From Neisseria sicca 4320 (GTDB lineage Bacteria; Pseudomonadota; Gammaproteobacteria; Burkholderiales; Neisseriaceae), in assembly GCF_000193735.1 (NCBI RefSeq), contig NZ_AEPF01000080.1, forward strand, positions 1 to 64,000: DNA of 64,000 bases. Reading direction: 5' to 3'. Both the position numbers and the translations under genes were made by a program. Position 1 is the stretch's first letter. The number at the start of each line of letters is the position of its first letter. The notes under the pieces are model-generated. The model saw only the letters and a list, made by a program, of their open reading frames with translations, was not told the origin of the DNA and did not search any database. Shown here piece after piece: positions 6,403 through 14,603 of the stretch.

Positions 6403-8364
6403 CTACTGTTTACCGAACTGGCTGTAATCCACCACCATGTATTTGGCAGTAATTTTCTGCGAGGCGTTGCCTTCGTCGCCCATCAGAATCATCTGCGGCT
6501 TGCCGTTGACCGTAATCGAATCGACGGCTTCGACGTTGGTAATGTGGTGCAGATTGGGCAGCGAGATTTTTTGCGGTTCGTCGGTCGGGTTTCCGCTCCA
6601 AGTCCATAATTGCGAGAATTTCTGACCGGTTTCATCTTTCACTTCGTTGGCGATGACGTAGTTTTTCAACACGGGGTCGTAGTTGATAGAACGGATACCG
6701 CCGCCGTCGATGTCGAGAATGGCGACCTCGTCAAACTCAGGTTTGGCATTGCGCTCGAATACGTCTTTCGGGTTGCTGATGAATGCCACCAAAGCCATAT
6801 TGTTGAACTCAGGATCGCGGAAGCCTAAAACGAGGCGTTTCTTCACGGGATCAAACGCCATACCTTCGATATTGATTTCCTCAAAGGAAACCTCGGCTTT
6901 GGTGCGTTCGCGGATCAGGTCGTGCAGCTTCTTATCAGTTTCCAAAACCTGCGTCAGATTATCGTAGCTGGTCAGCCCCAACACATTGCCGTCTTGGATT
7001 TTAAAGCGCATCAAATGTTCGCGGTCGGGCGAGCGGTTGCCTTTGCGGGTGCGCGAATGCGAAGTGAGTGCGTAGATAAAGCCTTCATCGTCGCGCGCCA
7101 AAGCTTCCAAGTCGCTCAGACGGCGTTTGAAGCCGGTAATCACACGCGTATCCAAGGCTTCGTCTTCGACAAATCTGCCTGACGGATCGATGCTGATGAT
7201 GCTGAACGCGTGGTTGGGTTCGTCTTCGGCAATCAACAGTTTCCCGTCGGGAAGCTGTTGCACGGCGGAAGGCTCGTATACGCCGTTGAACATATTAATA
7301 CCCAAAGAGCGCAGCTCTGCCGCATTGTTGGCAGGCTTAGTTAAAAGAGAAGGCAATGTCTTCACGCCGATAAACGCCGCCAGCGAAGCCAAAAGCCCCC
7401 AGCGGAATACGGCATAAGACAAGTTGATGTATTTGAACTGTTTGTCCGCCAGCAAGCCCAGCCAGTAAAGATGGTCGCTCATCTTTTGATAGACTTGTTT
7501 ACGGTCGCCCATGATCTCTTGCATCATTTCCCAATATTGCTCTTTTTGCAACTTTACACGGTCTTCGTAAATCAGAATATTGGGCTGGCTACCGCTGAAA
7601 AAGCGGGTTTGTGTGCTGCTGAGGCGGGTTTTCAAATCACGCAGTTTGGCGCGCCCGCGGAAAAAATCCTTAAACCAAGTGCGTGCAGCCTGCATTTTGC
7701 CGATACGTTCGGGCGAAGCGGACAGAAGCGCGAACACGATGGAGGCGGCGGCGGTAATCATAAACGTACTCGCCGGAATCAGAAATTCGGGCGACGACGA
7801 GAAAATAAACGCGCCCGAAATCATCAGCGCAGACACGATAAAACCATTCAGCGAAATCATAATGTTCGCCTTGGTCGCCGCCAGTGCAAGCAGCTCCATC
7901 TCCGAACGCACGGCATTACGGAACATGGTTTCTACGCCTTTGTTCGTACCCAAAAGATCGGAAGGTGGCACATCGGCGAGTTGTCTTTGCTTCGTTCCCC
8001 TCTCTTTTTTGTCTTTCTTTTTCTTTTTGGTTTTTTCAGACGACGTTCCTATGCCTCCGAAGTTCGTGTTGTTCGTCGCAGCTTCTTCAGCATTGTACCC
8101 TTGCAGATTATTCTCCGTTTCAAATTGCACTGCCTCTTCAACTTTTAAAGTTTCTTCAGTTTTCAAGGGTTCTTTTACTTTCAAAGCTTCATCACCGTTT
8201 TCAAAAGCTTCATCTGCGCTCTCCCAAATTTCAGAAACAGGTTGCTCTGAAACAGGTTGCTGGGCATCAGGAGCGGGACGCTCAATAGGTTGGTCCCAAT
8301 CAGAAACTGTATTTTGCATATTTTGCGTCTCTTGACCTTCTTTATTTTTATTGTGGTAATCCAT
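6403..8364 (-). CDS. PycTM-like (DUF5706-type) membrane protein with C-terminal beta-propeller
   Basis: 653 aa. Residues 1-110 are acidic and low-complexity, followed by a Lys-rich cluster (about 111-126). A cytoplasmic helix leads to two membrane helices (about 168-188, 194-215), a long cytoplasmic helical part with Tyr-rich EDRV...YWEMMQEIMGD, and a third helix (about 317-335). The pattern of ALAATKANIMISLN, two helices, a late EYxxxM-like helix, LADKQFKY and a last helix resembles the Pycsar effector transmembrane domain (DUF5706). Residues about 360-653 form a repeated beta-sheet region (PSAVQQLPDGKLLIAEDE, SDLEALARDDEGFIYALTSH, INIEGMAFDPVKKRLVLGFR, ITNVEAVDSITVNGKPQMILMGDE) like the DUF3616/SdiA-regulated propellers, probably periplasmic. 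No cyclase gene lies beside it. The start is uncertain; Met16 is an alternative. Domain names are from pattern recognition only. Confidence 0.6.
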   Translation of the reverse strand: MDYHNKNKEGQETQNMQNTVSDWDQPIERPAPDAQQPVSEQPVSEIWESADEAFENGDEALKVKEPLKTEETLKVEEAVQFETENNLQGYNAEEAATNNTNFGGIGTSSEKTKKKKKDKKERGTKQRQLADVPPSDLLGTNKGVETMFRNAVRSEMELLALAATKANIMISLNGFIVSALMISGAFIFSSSPEFLIPASTFMITAAASIVFALLSASPERIGKMQAARTWFKDFFRGRAKLRDLKTRLSSTQTRFFSGSQPNILIYEDRVKLQKEQYWEMMQEIMGDRKQVYQKMSDHLYWLGLLADKQFKYINLSYAVFRWGLLASLAAFIGVKTLPSLLTKPANNAAELRSLGINMFNGVYEPSAVQQLPDGKLLIAEDEPNHAFSIISIDPSGRFVEDEALDTRVITGFKRRLSDLEALARDDEGFIYALTSHSRTRKGNRSPDREHLMRFKIQDGNVLGLTSYDNLTQVLETDKKLHDLIRERTKAEVSFEEINIEGMAFDPVKKRLVLGFRDPEFNNMALVAFISNPKDVFERNAKPEFDEVAILDIDGGGIRSINYDPVLKNYVIANEVKDETGQKFSQLWTWSGNPTDEPQKISLPNLHHITNVEAVDSITVNGKPQMILMGDEGNASQKITAKYMVVDYSQFGKQ

Positions 8365-8547
8365 ATTATCTTTATACTCCGTTTGAGTGAATCAATTTAG
8401 ATGGAAAGGAAAAGCGTTTTTTAGTTCCTTTTAGCCAAGATAATTTACATATCGATAAACATTATTGTTCAAAACATTACATTTATCGGAATAATACTTT
8501 TAGTAAATATTAATAAAGTAATATAATTTCTATTATTTCAGCAAAAA

Positions 8548-8574
8548 CTGCCGCCAAACTTGATGTTTGCGGCA
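8548..8574 (-). terminator. Terminator of the PepSY gene
   Basis: On the minus strand CTGCCGCAAA-catcaa-GTTTGGCGGCAG followed by TTTTTG; a strong stem just after the PepSY stop. Confidence 0.75.
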
Positions 8575-8597
8575 GTCTTAAACCATTGTTAATCAGA

Positions 8598-8882
8598 TTA
8601 GTAATCGATGCGCTCTTTGATGATTCTTAAGTCGGGGTAAGACAATTTGATGTCGTATTCGCGACCGCCTTTATAGGCCTCTACTTCCAACACGGGTCTT
8701 CCGCGATAGTCGTCAGCATCGATATCGTGAACGCGGTAACCGCGTTGTTCAAGCATTCTGATGGCTTTTGCACGGTTTTGTTCGAAATTTCTGTCGCTGT
8801 AAATTTGGTGTTCAATGTAATCGCTTGCACCAGCAGTAGCGGCGGTCAGAGCAACGATAGCGGTCAATAATAATTTTTTCAT
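8598..8882 (-). CDS. Small secreted PepSY-domain protein
   Basis: 94 aa. A Sec signal peptide (MKKLLLTAIVALTAATAGA) is followed by a mature part of about 75 residues with the PepSY pattern: AIRMLEQRGYRVHDIDADDYRGRPVLEVEAYKG then REYDIKLSYPDLRIIKE. PepSY domains are small periplasmic modules thought to modulate peptidases or sense ligands. It is a single gene with its own terminator. AAGGAAG precedes the start. Function beyond the fold is not known. Confidence 0.75.
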   Translation of the reverse strand: MKKLLLTAIVALTAATAGASDYIEHQIYSDRNFEQNRAKAIRMLEQRGYRVHDIDADDYRGRPVLEVEAYKGGREYDIKLSYPDLRIIKERIDY

Positions 8883-9045
8883 GATCGACTTCCTTTCGAA
8901 ATGTGTCGTTTGGGGTTTTGGTGAATGTGTATTTAAACACGGAAAAATTAGCAGTCATTTAGCACTTCGTAAAACGTAGTAAAGGTCGTCTGCAACATTC
9001 CAAATAACCTTTTAACATTTAATCTTTCTCCATTGCAGGCTGTGT

Positions 9046-9834
9046 CTAAGTTTCTGCAGGCGGAAGGGGCGGGTGCTCGTCGGTTTCTTCCGATTTGGGT
9101 TTGACAAAGCGGCTGCACCAGATGCCTGCTTCGTAAAGCAGGATAAGCGGGACGGCAAGCAGGGTTTGGGAAATCACGTCCGGCGGGGTAATGATCGCTG
9201 CAACGACGAATGCGCCGACAATGACGTAGGGGCGTGCGTTTTTGAGTTGTTCGGTGGTCACGATACCTATTTTGGCGAGCAGGACGACGACGACGGGGAC
9301 TTCGAAAGTCGTACCGAATGCGACGAACATGCCTAAAATAAAAGACAAATATTTGTCGATGTCGGTCGCCATGTTGACGCCGACGGGGGTGATGCCAGCG
9401 AGGAATTTAAAGATGACGGGGAAAACGAGGTAGTAGGCAAACGCCATGCCGACAAAAAACAGGCTGACGCTGGAGAGGACGAGCGGGGTAATCAGGCGTT
9501 TTTCGTTTTGATAGAGGGCAGGCGCGACGAATGCCCAGATTTGGTAGAGCGTATGCGGCAGGGAAACAAGGAATGCCGCCATCAACGTTACTTTCACCGG
9601 TACGAAAAACGGCGCGATGACGTCGGTGGCAATCATGCTGGTGTCTTTGGGAAGATTCACCATCAATGGTTCGGCAACAAAAGTGTAAAGCTGCTGGGCA
9701 AACGGCATCATGCCGAGAAAGCAGACGACGATGCCGATGACGATCCACATCAGGCGGCGGCGTAGCTCGATAAGGTGTTCGATAAGAGGTTGGACGGGTT
9801 GTTCGTTTTGAGGTTCGGACACCGGTTTACTCAC
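9046..9834 (-). CDS. tatC: Twin-arginine translocase subunit TatC
   Basis: 262 aa multi-helix inner-membrane protein with the TatC landmarks: LIEHLIELRRRL near the N-terminus (the cytoplasmic segment that binds twin-arginine signals), FVPVKVTLMAAFLVSLPHTLYQIWAFVAPALYQNEKR, and FGTTFEVPVVVVLL. Six membrane helices are visible. It starts at a GTG that overlaps the TGA of tatB, so translation is coupled. TatC is the signal-receptor of the translocase and exports folded proteins. It is the last gene of the long his-hinT-tat run. Confidence 0.95.
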   Translation of the reverse strand: MSKPVSEPQNEQPVQPLIEHLIELRRRLMWIVIGIVVCFLGMMPFAQQLYTFVAEPLMVNLPKDTSMIATDVIAPFFVPVKVTLMAAFLVSLPHTLYQIWAFVAPALYQNEKRLITPLVLSSVSLFFVGMAFAYYLVFPVIFKFLAGITPVGVNMATDIDKYLSFILGMFVAFGTTFEVPVVVVLLAKIGIVTTEQLKNARPYVIVGAFVVAAIITPPDVISQTLLAVPLILLYEAGIWCSRFVKPKSEETDEHPPLPPAET

Positions 9835-10505
9835 TTTTTACGGACGCGAAGTTTGGGTTTGGCATGAAATTTCGGGCGCAGGTCGCGCTTGCGGTTCATC
9901 GCTTGTTTTTTGAGGGAGGTGATATGCAGCACGGGCGCGTCTGCGGAAGTGTCGATATAGCTGACTTCTACGACATTGGACGCCGGAGCGGCGCTGCCGG
10001 TCAGATATTCGCGCCATGTGCGATCTTGCTCGGATTCCGCAGGCGTGTCGGTTTCGACGGCATCCGTCGTAGTGTCTGCTTGCGCCGTAGCGTTTTCAGA
10101 CGACGTGGAAATAGCCGGGTCGTCTGAAACTTCCGCACTTAACGAAGGAAGCGGGTTGCCGTGTTCATCCAAACCGAAATCGGCAGGCGTGCGTTGCGCC
10201 GGCAGGCGTTCCCACGGTTTGAGTCCGTCAGAAATGTCGTGCAGGTTGTCCTGCATATCCGTACCGGTTTCTTTGAGGCTGTCGCGCACTTGTGCGGCGG
10301 CGGCTTCAAATTCCTGTTTGGCTTTGCGCAGCTCTTCCAATTCGACTTGGGTGTTGAATTCCTGCTTGACGCTGCTGACGAGGCGTTGCAGCTTGCCGAT
10401 AAGCCGTCCGGCAGTACGGGCGGCTTCGGGCAGACGCTCGGGACCAAGTACAATCAGGGCGACAATGCCGACTAACAGCAGCTCGCCCAAACCGAAATCA
10501 AACAT
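9831..10505 (-). CDS. tatB: Twin-arginine translocase subunit TatB
   Basis: 224 aa. The N-terminus is the Tat A/B module: a short membrane helix with MFDFGLGELLLVGIVALIVLGP then the ERLPEAARTAGRLIGKL amphipathic helix, whose Glu-Leu-Leu and LGPERLP motifs favour TatB over TatA. A Lys/Glu-rich helix follows, then a long variable tail containing two SDD tracts read from uptake sequences. It starts 3 bases after the tatA stop. TatB pairs with TatC in the receptor complex. The tail is longer than the E. coli protein (171 aa), as is common in this genus. Confidence 0.92.
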   Translation of the reverse strand: MFDFGLGELLLVGIVALIVLGPERLPEAARTAGRLIGKLQRLVSSVKQEFNTQVELEELRKAKQEFEAAAAQVRDSLKETGTDMQDNLHDISDGLKPWERLPAQRTPADFGLDEHGNPLPSLSAEVSDDPAISTSSENATAQADTTTDAVETDTPAESEQDRTWREYLTGSAAPASNVVEVSYIDTSADAPVLHITSLKKQAMNRKRDLRPKFHAKPKLRVRKK

Positions 10506-10508
10506 AGA

Positions 10509-10697
10509 TTATGCTTTGTCTTCGTCTTTTTTGTGTTCGATGACTTCGTCTTTTTTACCGTCAGTACCTTCGTTCAGACCTTGTTTGAAGTCATGCACGG
10601 CACCGCCGAGGTCTTTGCCGACGTTGCGCAGTTTTTTGGTACCGAAAACCAAAACGACGATAATTAATACGATAATCCAGTGCCACAGAGAGAACAT
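10509..10697 (-). CDS. tatA: Twin-arginine translocase subunit TatA
   Basis: 62 aa. One membrane helix (WHWIIVLIIVVLVFG) followed by the conserved hinge FGTKKLRNVGKDLG and an amphipathic helix (AVHDFKQGLNEG), ending in a charged tail. TatA oligomerises to form the Tat translocation pore. The ATG is preceded by AAGGA. It is followed directly by tatB. Confidence 0.95.
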   Translation of the reverse strand: MFSLWHWIIVLIIVVLVFGTKKLRNVGKDLGGAVHDFKQGLNEGTDGKKDEVIEHKKDEDKA

Positions 10698-10742
10698 GGT
10701 AAATCCTTGATATAGTTGAGAATGGATATTTGAAATGTTGGT

Positions 10743-11066
10743 TTACGCAGGCGTACCCATGATGTGGATATGCAGGTGGAACACTTCCTGCCCGCCGCCT
10801 TTGCCCGTATTGATTAGGGTTTTGAAGCCGTCGGTCAAACCTGCCGCTTTGGCGATTTGAGGGACTTTCAACATCATTTTGCCCAAGAGGGTTTGATGTT
10901 CGGGCGCGGCGTGTGCCAGCGAGTCAAAATGGACTTTCGGAATCAGCAGCAGATGAACTGGCGCGGTGGGGCGGATGTCTTTGAAGCACAACATCTCGTC
11001 GTCTTCGTACACGGTTTGCGCCGGAATGTCTTTGGCGGCGATTTTACAGAAAATACAGTTGTCCAT
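10743..11066 (-). CDS. hinT: HIT-family nucleotide hydrolase (HinT-like)
   Basis: 107 aa with the full histidine-triad: H97-L-H99-I-H101 near the C-terminus, and an N-terminal CIFCKI...ETVY-like segment (DNCIFCKIAAKDIPA, DDEMLCFKDIRPTAPVHLLLIPK). Such proteins cleave phosphoramidates of AMP and similar substrates. GGAG lies before the ATG. It sits between hisE and tatA on the same strand, an arrangement that is conserved in Neisseria and other beta-proteobacteria. Confidence 0.9.
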   Translation of the reverse strand: MDNCIFCKIAAKDIPAQTVYEDDEMLCFKDIRPTAPVHLLLIPKVHFDSLAHAAPEHQTLLGKMMLKVPQIAKAAGLTDGFKTLINTGKGGGQEVFHLHIHIMGTPA

Positions 11067-11089
11067 AATGGCTCCGAGGTCGTCTGAAA

Positions 11090-11137
11090 ACGAGCGCAGC
11101 GAGTTTCGCTAAAACGAGTGCAGCGAGTTTCGTCAAA
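11090..11137. repeat. DUS-linked 24-base repeat, two tandem copies
   Basis: Units ACGAGCGCAGCGAGTTTCGC and ACGAGTGCAGCGAGTTTCGT, each plus 4 bases, directly follow an uptake sequence. Each unit can form AGCGA-gtt-TCGCT. Part of a family concentrated around the his genes. Confidence 0.7.
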
Positions 11138-11179
11138 CAGACGGCAGAAAAACGAATAAGGTCGGATTGTAATATAAAT

Positions 11180-11503
11180 TCAAGACTCTTTGCGAGAGGC
11201 TTTTTCCGCCAAGCCCGATAAACCTTGACGACGCGCAAGCTCGTTGACGACATCTTCGGCGCGCAAACCGTGGTGCGCCAAGAGAACCATGGTGTGAAAC
11301 CATAAGTCGGCAACTTCGTAAACGAGGTGTTCGCCGCCGCCGTCTTTCGACGCCATCAGCACTTCGCCCGCTTCTTCGATGACTTTTTTGAGGATTTTGT
11401 CTTCGCCTTTGTGCAGAAGCTGGGCAACGTAGGAAGCTTCGGGATCGCCGCCTTTTCGGGAGTCGATGGTGTTTTGGATTTGGGAGAGGATGGTGTCGGT
11501 CAT
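11180..11503 (-). CDS. hisE: Phosphoribosyl-ATP pyrophosphohydrolase
   Basis: 107 aa, all alpha-helical MazG-like fold with the HisE pattern: KKVIEEAGEVLMASKD (metal-binding Glu pairs) and YEVADLWFHTMVLLAHHGL (EVADLxxH). It hydrolyses PR-ATP to PR-AMP, step 2 of histidine biosynthesis. A separate hisI follows upstream in the same run, so the two activities are not fused as they are in enteric HisIE. Confidence 0.93.
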   Translation of the reverse strand: MTDTILSQIQNTIDSRKGGDPEASYVAQLLHKGEDKILKKVIEEAGEVLMASKDGGGEHLVYEVADLWFHTMVLLAHHGLRAEDVVNELARRQGLSGLAEKASRKES

Positions 11504-11603
11504 GGGATTTTTTTCGGCTTTGAAGGATAAGGACTATTCGGATAAGGCATCGGCTTGCTTGGTTTCGGGTGAGTGTTTTGACAACAGACAATCATCAACC
11601 CGA

Positions 11604-11643
11604 TTTTTAGCGAAACTCGTTGCACTCGCTTTCAGACGACCTC
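11604..11643. repeat. DUS-linked repeat, single copy
   Basis: Minus-strand reading: GGTCGTCTGAAAGCGAGTGC then AACGAGTTTCGCTAAAA. Same family as at 11090. Confidence 0.6.
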
Positions 11644-12041
11644 TAAGGATGCGCATGCCCATAAATGACTTCTTCGTCTTTCAATACGGCATCAACCGTC
11701 TGCCATTCGCCGTCTTTCCAAACTTTGTAGAAACAGCTTTCGCGCCCCGTATGGCAGGCGATGCCGCCGTTTTGGTCTATCAGCATCACGATGGCGTCGC
11801 CGTCGCAGTCGAGGCGTAATTCGTACACCTTTTGCGTGTGTCCCGACTCTTCGCCCTTCATCCATTGTTTCTGGCGCGAACGGCTGTAATAGTGTGCAAA
11901 GCCGGTTTCTACCGTTTTTTGCAGCGCCTCGGCGTTCATCCATGCGACCATCAATACGCGGCGGGTCTGCCGGTCTTGGGCAATGGCGCAGACCAAGCCT
12001 TTTTCATCGAATTTGACGGCTTCAAGCAGGCTGTTATCCAT
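11643..12041 (-). CDS. hisI: Phosphoribosyl-AMP cyclohydrolase
   Basis: About 132 aa, with the zinc and magnesium sites of HisI: LDCDGDAIVMLIDQ and the Cys pair in ACHTGRESCFYK, plus RRVLMVAWMNAEAL and YYSRSRQKQWMKGEESGH. It opens PR-AMP to ProFAR, step 3 of histidine synthesis. The ATG at 12041 is chosen because AAGGA stands 8 bases before it; the ATG at 12050 abuts that ribosome site. Confidence 0.94.
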   Translation of the reverse strand: MDNSLLEAVKFDEKGLVCAIAQDRQTRRVLMVAWMNAEALQKTVETGFAHYYSRSRQKQWMKGEESGHTQKVYELRLDCDGDAIVMLIDQNGGIACHTGRESCFYKVWKDGEWQTVDAVLKDEEVIYGHAHP

Positions 12042-12064
12042 ATTCGGCATCCTTATTTTATATT

Positions 12065-12098
12065 GGCGAAACTCGCTTCACTCGTTTTCAGACGACCC
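12065..12098. repeat. DUS-linked repeat, single copy
   Basis: GGCGAAACTCGCTTCACTCG followed by TTTTCAGACGACC; same family, read on the minus strand. Confidence 0.6.
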
Positions 12099-12117
12099 TA
12101 AGTCAATCAAGTTCAAC

Positions 12118-12885
12118 TTACAGCCGCACTTCGATTCCGGCTTCGCGCATGGCGAGCTTCGCATCGCGGATACTGACTTCGCCGAAATGGAAAATACTGG
12201 CGGCAAGCACGGCATCGGCTTTGCCTTCTTTGATGCCGTCAATCAGATGCTGCACATTGCCGACGCCGCCGGAGGCGATGACGGGAATATCGACCGCTTC
12301 GCTGACGGCGCGGGTCAGCGGCAGGTTGAAGCCTTGTTTCGTACCGTCCCTGTCCATGCTGGTGAGCAGGATTTCGCCCGCGCCGCGCCGTTGCATTTCA
12401 ACTGCCCATTCGACTGCGTCCAAGCCCGTCGGCGTGCGCCCGCCGTGGGTGAAGATTTCCCAGCGGGTGTTTTCGGGATTGACGGCTTTGGCATCGACGG
12501 CAACGACGATGGCTTGCGAGCCGAAAAATCCGGCGGCTTCGTTGACTAAATCGGGATTGGTTACGGCGGCGGTGTTGATGCTGGCTTTGTCCGCACCAGC
12601 ATTGAGCAGACGGCGGATGTCGGCTACGGTGCGCACGCCGCCGCCGACGGTCAGCGGAATGAAAACTTGTGAGGCAACGTCTTCGATGACGTGCAAAATG
12701 GTGTCTCGGTTGTCGGAGGAAGCGGTGATATCGAGAAAGGTCAACTCGTCCGCGCCTTCGTCGTTGTAGCGTTTGGCGACATCGACGGGGTTGCCTGCAT
12801 CGCGCAAACCGAGAAAGTTCACGCCTTTGACGACGCGGCCGTCTTTGACGTCGAGACAGGGGATGATGCGTTTTGCCAGTGCCAT
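12118..12885 (-). CDS. hisF: Imidazole glycerol phosphate synthase, cyclase subunit
   Basis: 255 aa (beta/alpha)8 barrel. Catalytic Asp near the N-terminus in IIPCLDVKDGRVVKG and the second Asp in LTSMDRDGTKQGF; phosphate-binding loops VGGGVRT and ASGGVGN. HisF uses ammonia made by HisH to convert PRFAR to imidazole glycerol phosphate and AICAR. Start preceded by AAGG. It is separated from hisA by a small membrane-protein gene and a repeat-rich gap. Confidence 0.96.
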   Translation of the reverse strand: MALAKRIIPCLDVKDGRVVKGVNFLGLRDAGNPVDVAKRYNDEGADELTFLDITASSDNRDTILHVIEDVASQVFIPLTVGGGVRTVADIRRLLNAGADKASINTAAVTNPDLVNEAAGFFGSQAIVVAVDAKAVNPENTRWEIFTHGGRTPTGLDAVEWAVEMQRRGAGEILLTSMDRDGTKQGFNLPLTRAVSEAVDIPVIASGGVGNVQHLIDGIKEGKADAVLAASIFHFGEVSIRDAKLAMREAGIEVRL

Positions 12886-12912
12886 TTCGAATGCCTTTCC
12901 AAACCTAGGAAT

Positions 12913-12953
12913 GAGGTCGTCTGAAAGTGAGCGAAGCGGGTTTCGCTAAAACC
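12913..12953. repeat. DUS-linked repeat, single copy
   Basis: AGGTCGTCTGAAAGTGAGCG then AAGCGGGTTTCGCTAAAACC. Lies just upstream of hisF. Confidence 0.6.
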
Positions 12954-13029
12954 TATACAACGGATTTTACCCAAACGGACAATCCTTTTCAGACGACCTT
13001 TTAAATCATTGATACCGGCAAGGCAGGTG

Positions 13030-13347
13030 TTACGCCAGCCAGTTGTGAACCCATTTGGGCAGGTGTTGGAGCAGTTGGAAATAGCCGACGCCCGCAATGG
13101 CGGCGAATACGCAGGAAGTCATAAAGTTGCCGCTGAAACGTCCAACGATATAAAACACTGCGCTGGCAAATGCCCACAACGCGCCGTTAAACGCCATCCA
13201 ATAGGTGTCGATCATTGGCATATCAAACGCGGAAAGCTGACGGACGAGGATAGCGATAATGGTAAATCCCAAACCTTCGCTGACGGCGCGCACATTGCGA
13301 CCGGACGACCAGATAATCCAAAAGCCCAAAATAAATGCTTCAAACAT
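13030..13347 (-). CDS. Small inner-membrane protein inside the his cluster
   Basis: 105 aa from the ATG at 13347, which has AAGGGG upstream. About four hydrophobic segments: FEAFILGFWIIWSS, LGFTIIAILVRQL, WMAFNGALWAFASAVFYIVG, CVFAAIAGVGYFQLL. No catalytic or binding motif recognised. It lies between hisA and hisF on the same strand, but the 357-base gap upstream may give it its own promoter, so a role in histidine synthesis is not implied. Confidence 0.65.
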   Translation of the reverse strand: MFEAFILGFWIIWSSGRNVRAVSEGLGFTIIAILVRQLSAFDMPMIDTYWMAFNGALWAFASAVFYIVGRFSGNFMTSCVFAAIAGVGYFQLLQHLPKWVHNWLA

Positions 13348-13704
13348 GAAATACCCCTTAAAAAAGTAAATAAAACAATTAAGTGTGAGATGGTGAGTCC
13401 CAAGCAATATTCGGCGGTCAGCCGCCTTTTATTGTGAAGAAAAAATGGACGAACCCATCTTTTGCCCTGTCTATACAGATAGGGCAACAATGAAAGCAAA
13501 CGGGTTCAACCGATTATTTTGTATCTTCGCCCCGCTATCTTGTTTTAAAACAGCGGGACAAGTGAGTAAGAAAGCGTTTGGTCATTTCAGACGACCTTGA
13601 TGATTGTTTTATATAAGGTAGTCTGAAAACGAGCGCAGCGAGTTTCGCTAAAACGAACGCAGTGAGTTTAGCAAAACGAACGCAGTAAGTTTCGCTACAT
13701 CAAC
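13348..13704. other. 357-base gap with hairpins and repeats between hisA and the membrane protein gene
   Basis: No gene. Contains a GGCGG-TCAG-CCGCC hairpin near 13420, a GCCCT...AGGGC near-palindrome (around 13475), a hairpin at 13531-13557 with the core TGTTTT/AAAACA, and the triple repeat at 13629. Probably the end of the hisH-hisA transcript plus the promoter of the membrane protein gene. Confidence 0.55.
13629..13698. repeat. DUS-linked repeat, three tandem diverged copies
   Basis: Three units beginning ACGAGCGCAGCGAG, ACGAACGCAGTGAG and ACGAACGCAGTAAG follow an imperfect uptake sequence (GTAGTCTGAAAA). The largest member of the family in the window. Confidence 0.7.
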
Positions 13705-14442
13705 TTATACCAGCGAATCCGCCAACTGCTGCGCTTGGGCAAAATCAATACTGCCCTCGTAAATCGCGCGACCGGTAATCGCACCTGCCACGCCGTGTTT
13801 CTCAACGGCACACAAAGCGCGGATGTCGTCCAAATTGGTCAGTCCGCCCGATGCGATAACCGGAATGGCGACGGCTTGCGCCAATTTGACGGTTGCGTCG
13901 ATGTTCACGCCGCTCATCATGCCGTCGCGACCGATATCGGTGTAAATAATGCTGTTGACGCCGTCGTCTTCAAAACGTTTCGCCAAATCAATCACATGAT
14001 GCTCGGTTACCGTCGCCCAGCCGTCTATCGCCACCATGCCGTCTTTGGCATCCAGTCCGACGATAATCTGCCCGGGAAATGTTTTGCACGCCTCGCGTAC
14101 GAAGTCGGGATTTTTTACCGCCGCCGTACCGATAATGACGTCGTTCAATCCCAAATCCAAATATTTTTCAATGGTTTCTAAGTCGCGTATTCCGCCGCCC
14201 AGTTGTACGGGAATGTTTTTGGCAACGGCAGCGAGGATGTCCTTGATGGCAGGAAAATTTTGCGGAACGCCGGCAAATGCGCCGTTCAAATCCACCAAAT
14301 GCAAACGGCGCGCGCCTTGCTTGAACCAATGCAGCGCAGTTTCAGCGGGCGAGTCGGAAAACACCGTCGCCTGCTCCATCAAACCTTGTTTCAGGCGCAC
14401 ACAGCGGCCTTCTTTTAAATCGATTGCGGGAATCAGCAGCAT
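13705..14442 (-). CDS. hisA: ProFAR isomerase (HisA)
   Basis: 245 aa (beta/alpha)8 barrel related to HisF. Catalytic Asp in LLIPAIDLKEGRCVRL and second Asp in YTDIGRDGMMSG; phosphate loops QLGGGIRD and ASGGLTN. It isomerises ProFAR to PRFAR, step 4 of histidine biosynthesis. Same strand as hisH, about 160 bases downstream of it. Confidence 0.96.
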   Translation of the reverse strand: MLLIPAIDLKEGRCVRLKQGLMEQATVFSDSPAETALHWFKQGARRLHLVDLNGAFAGVPQNFPAIKDILAAVAKNIPVQLGGGIRDLETIEKYLDLGLNDVIIGTAAVKNPDFVREACKTFPGQIIVGLDAKDGMVAIDGWATVTEHHVIDLAKRFEDDGVNSIIYTDIGRDGMMSGVNIDATVKLAQAVAIPVIASGGLTNLDDIRALCAVEKHGVAGAITGRAIYEGSIDFAQAQQLADSLV

Positions 14443-14603
14443 GGGAGTCCTATTCTTATGCGGAACGTATTTTACACAAATTATCGAGTTTTAGCAGATT
14501 TGAATAATTCAAGTTAACAGTAATACGAAATCCTAATCAAAATCGCTTGAAAATCCTTTTCAGACGACCCGATTAATTTCTAGAAATCAAAGGGTAAGCC
14601 TTT

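Noticed and set aside
7471..8335. Overlapping plus-strand frames opposite the 653-aa membrane protein
   Set aside because: Their products are basic, repetitive and without motifs; the minus-strand frame has clear membrane helices and propeller repeats.
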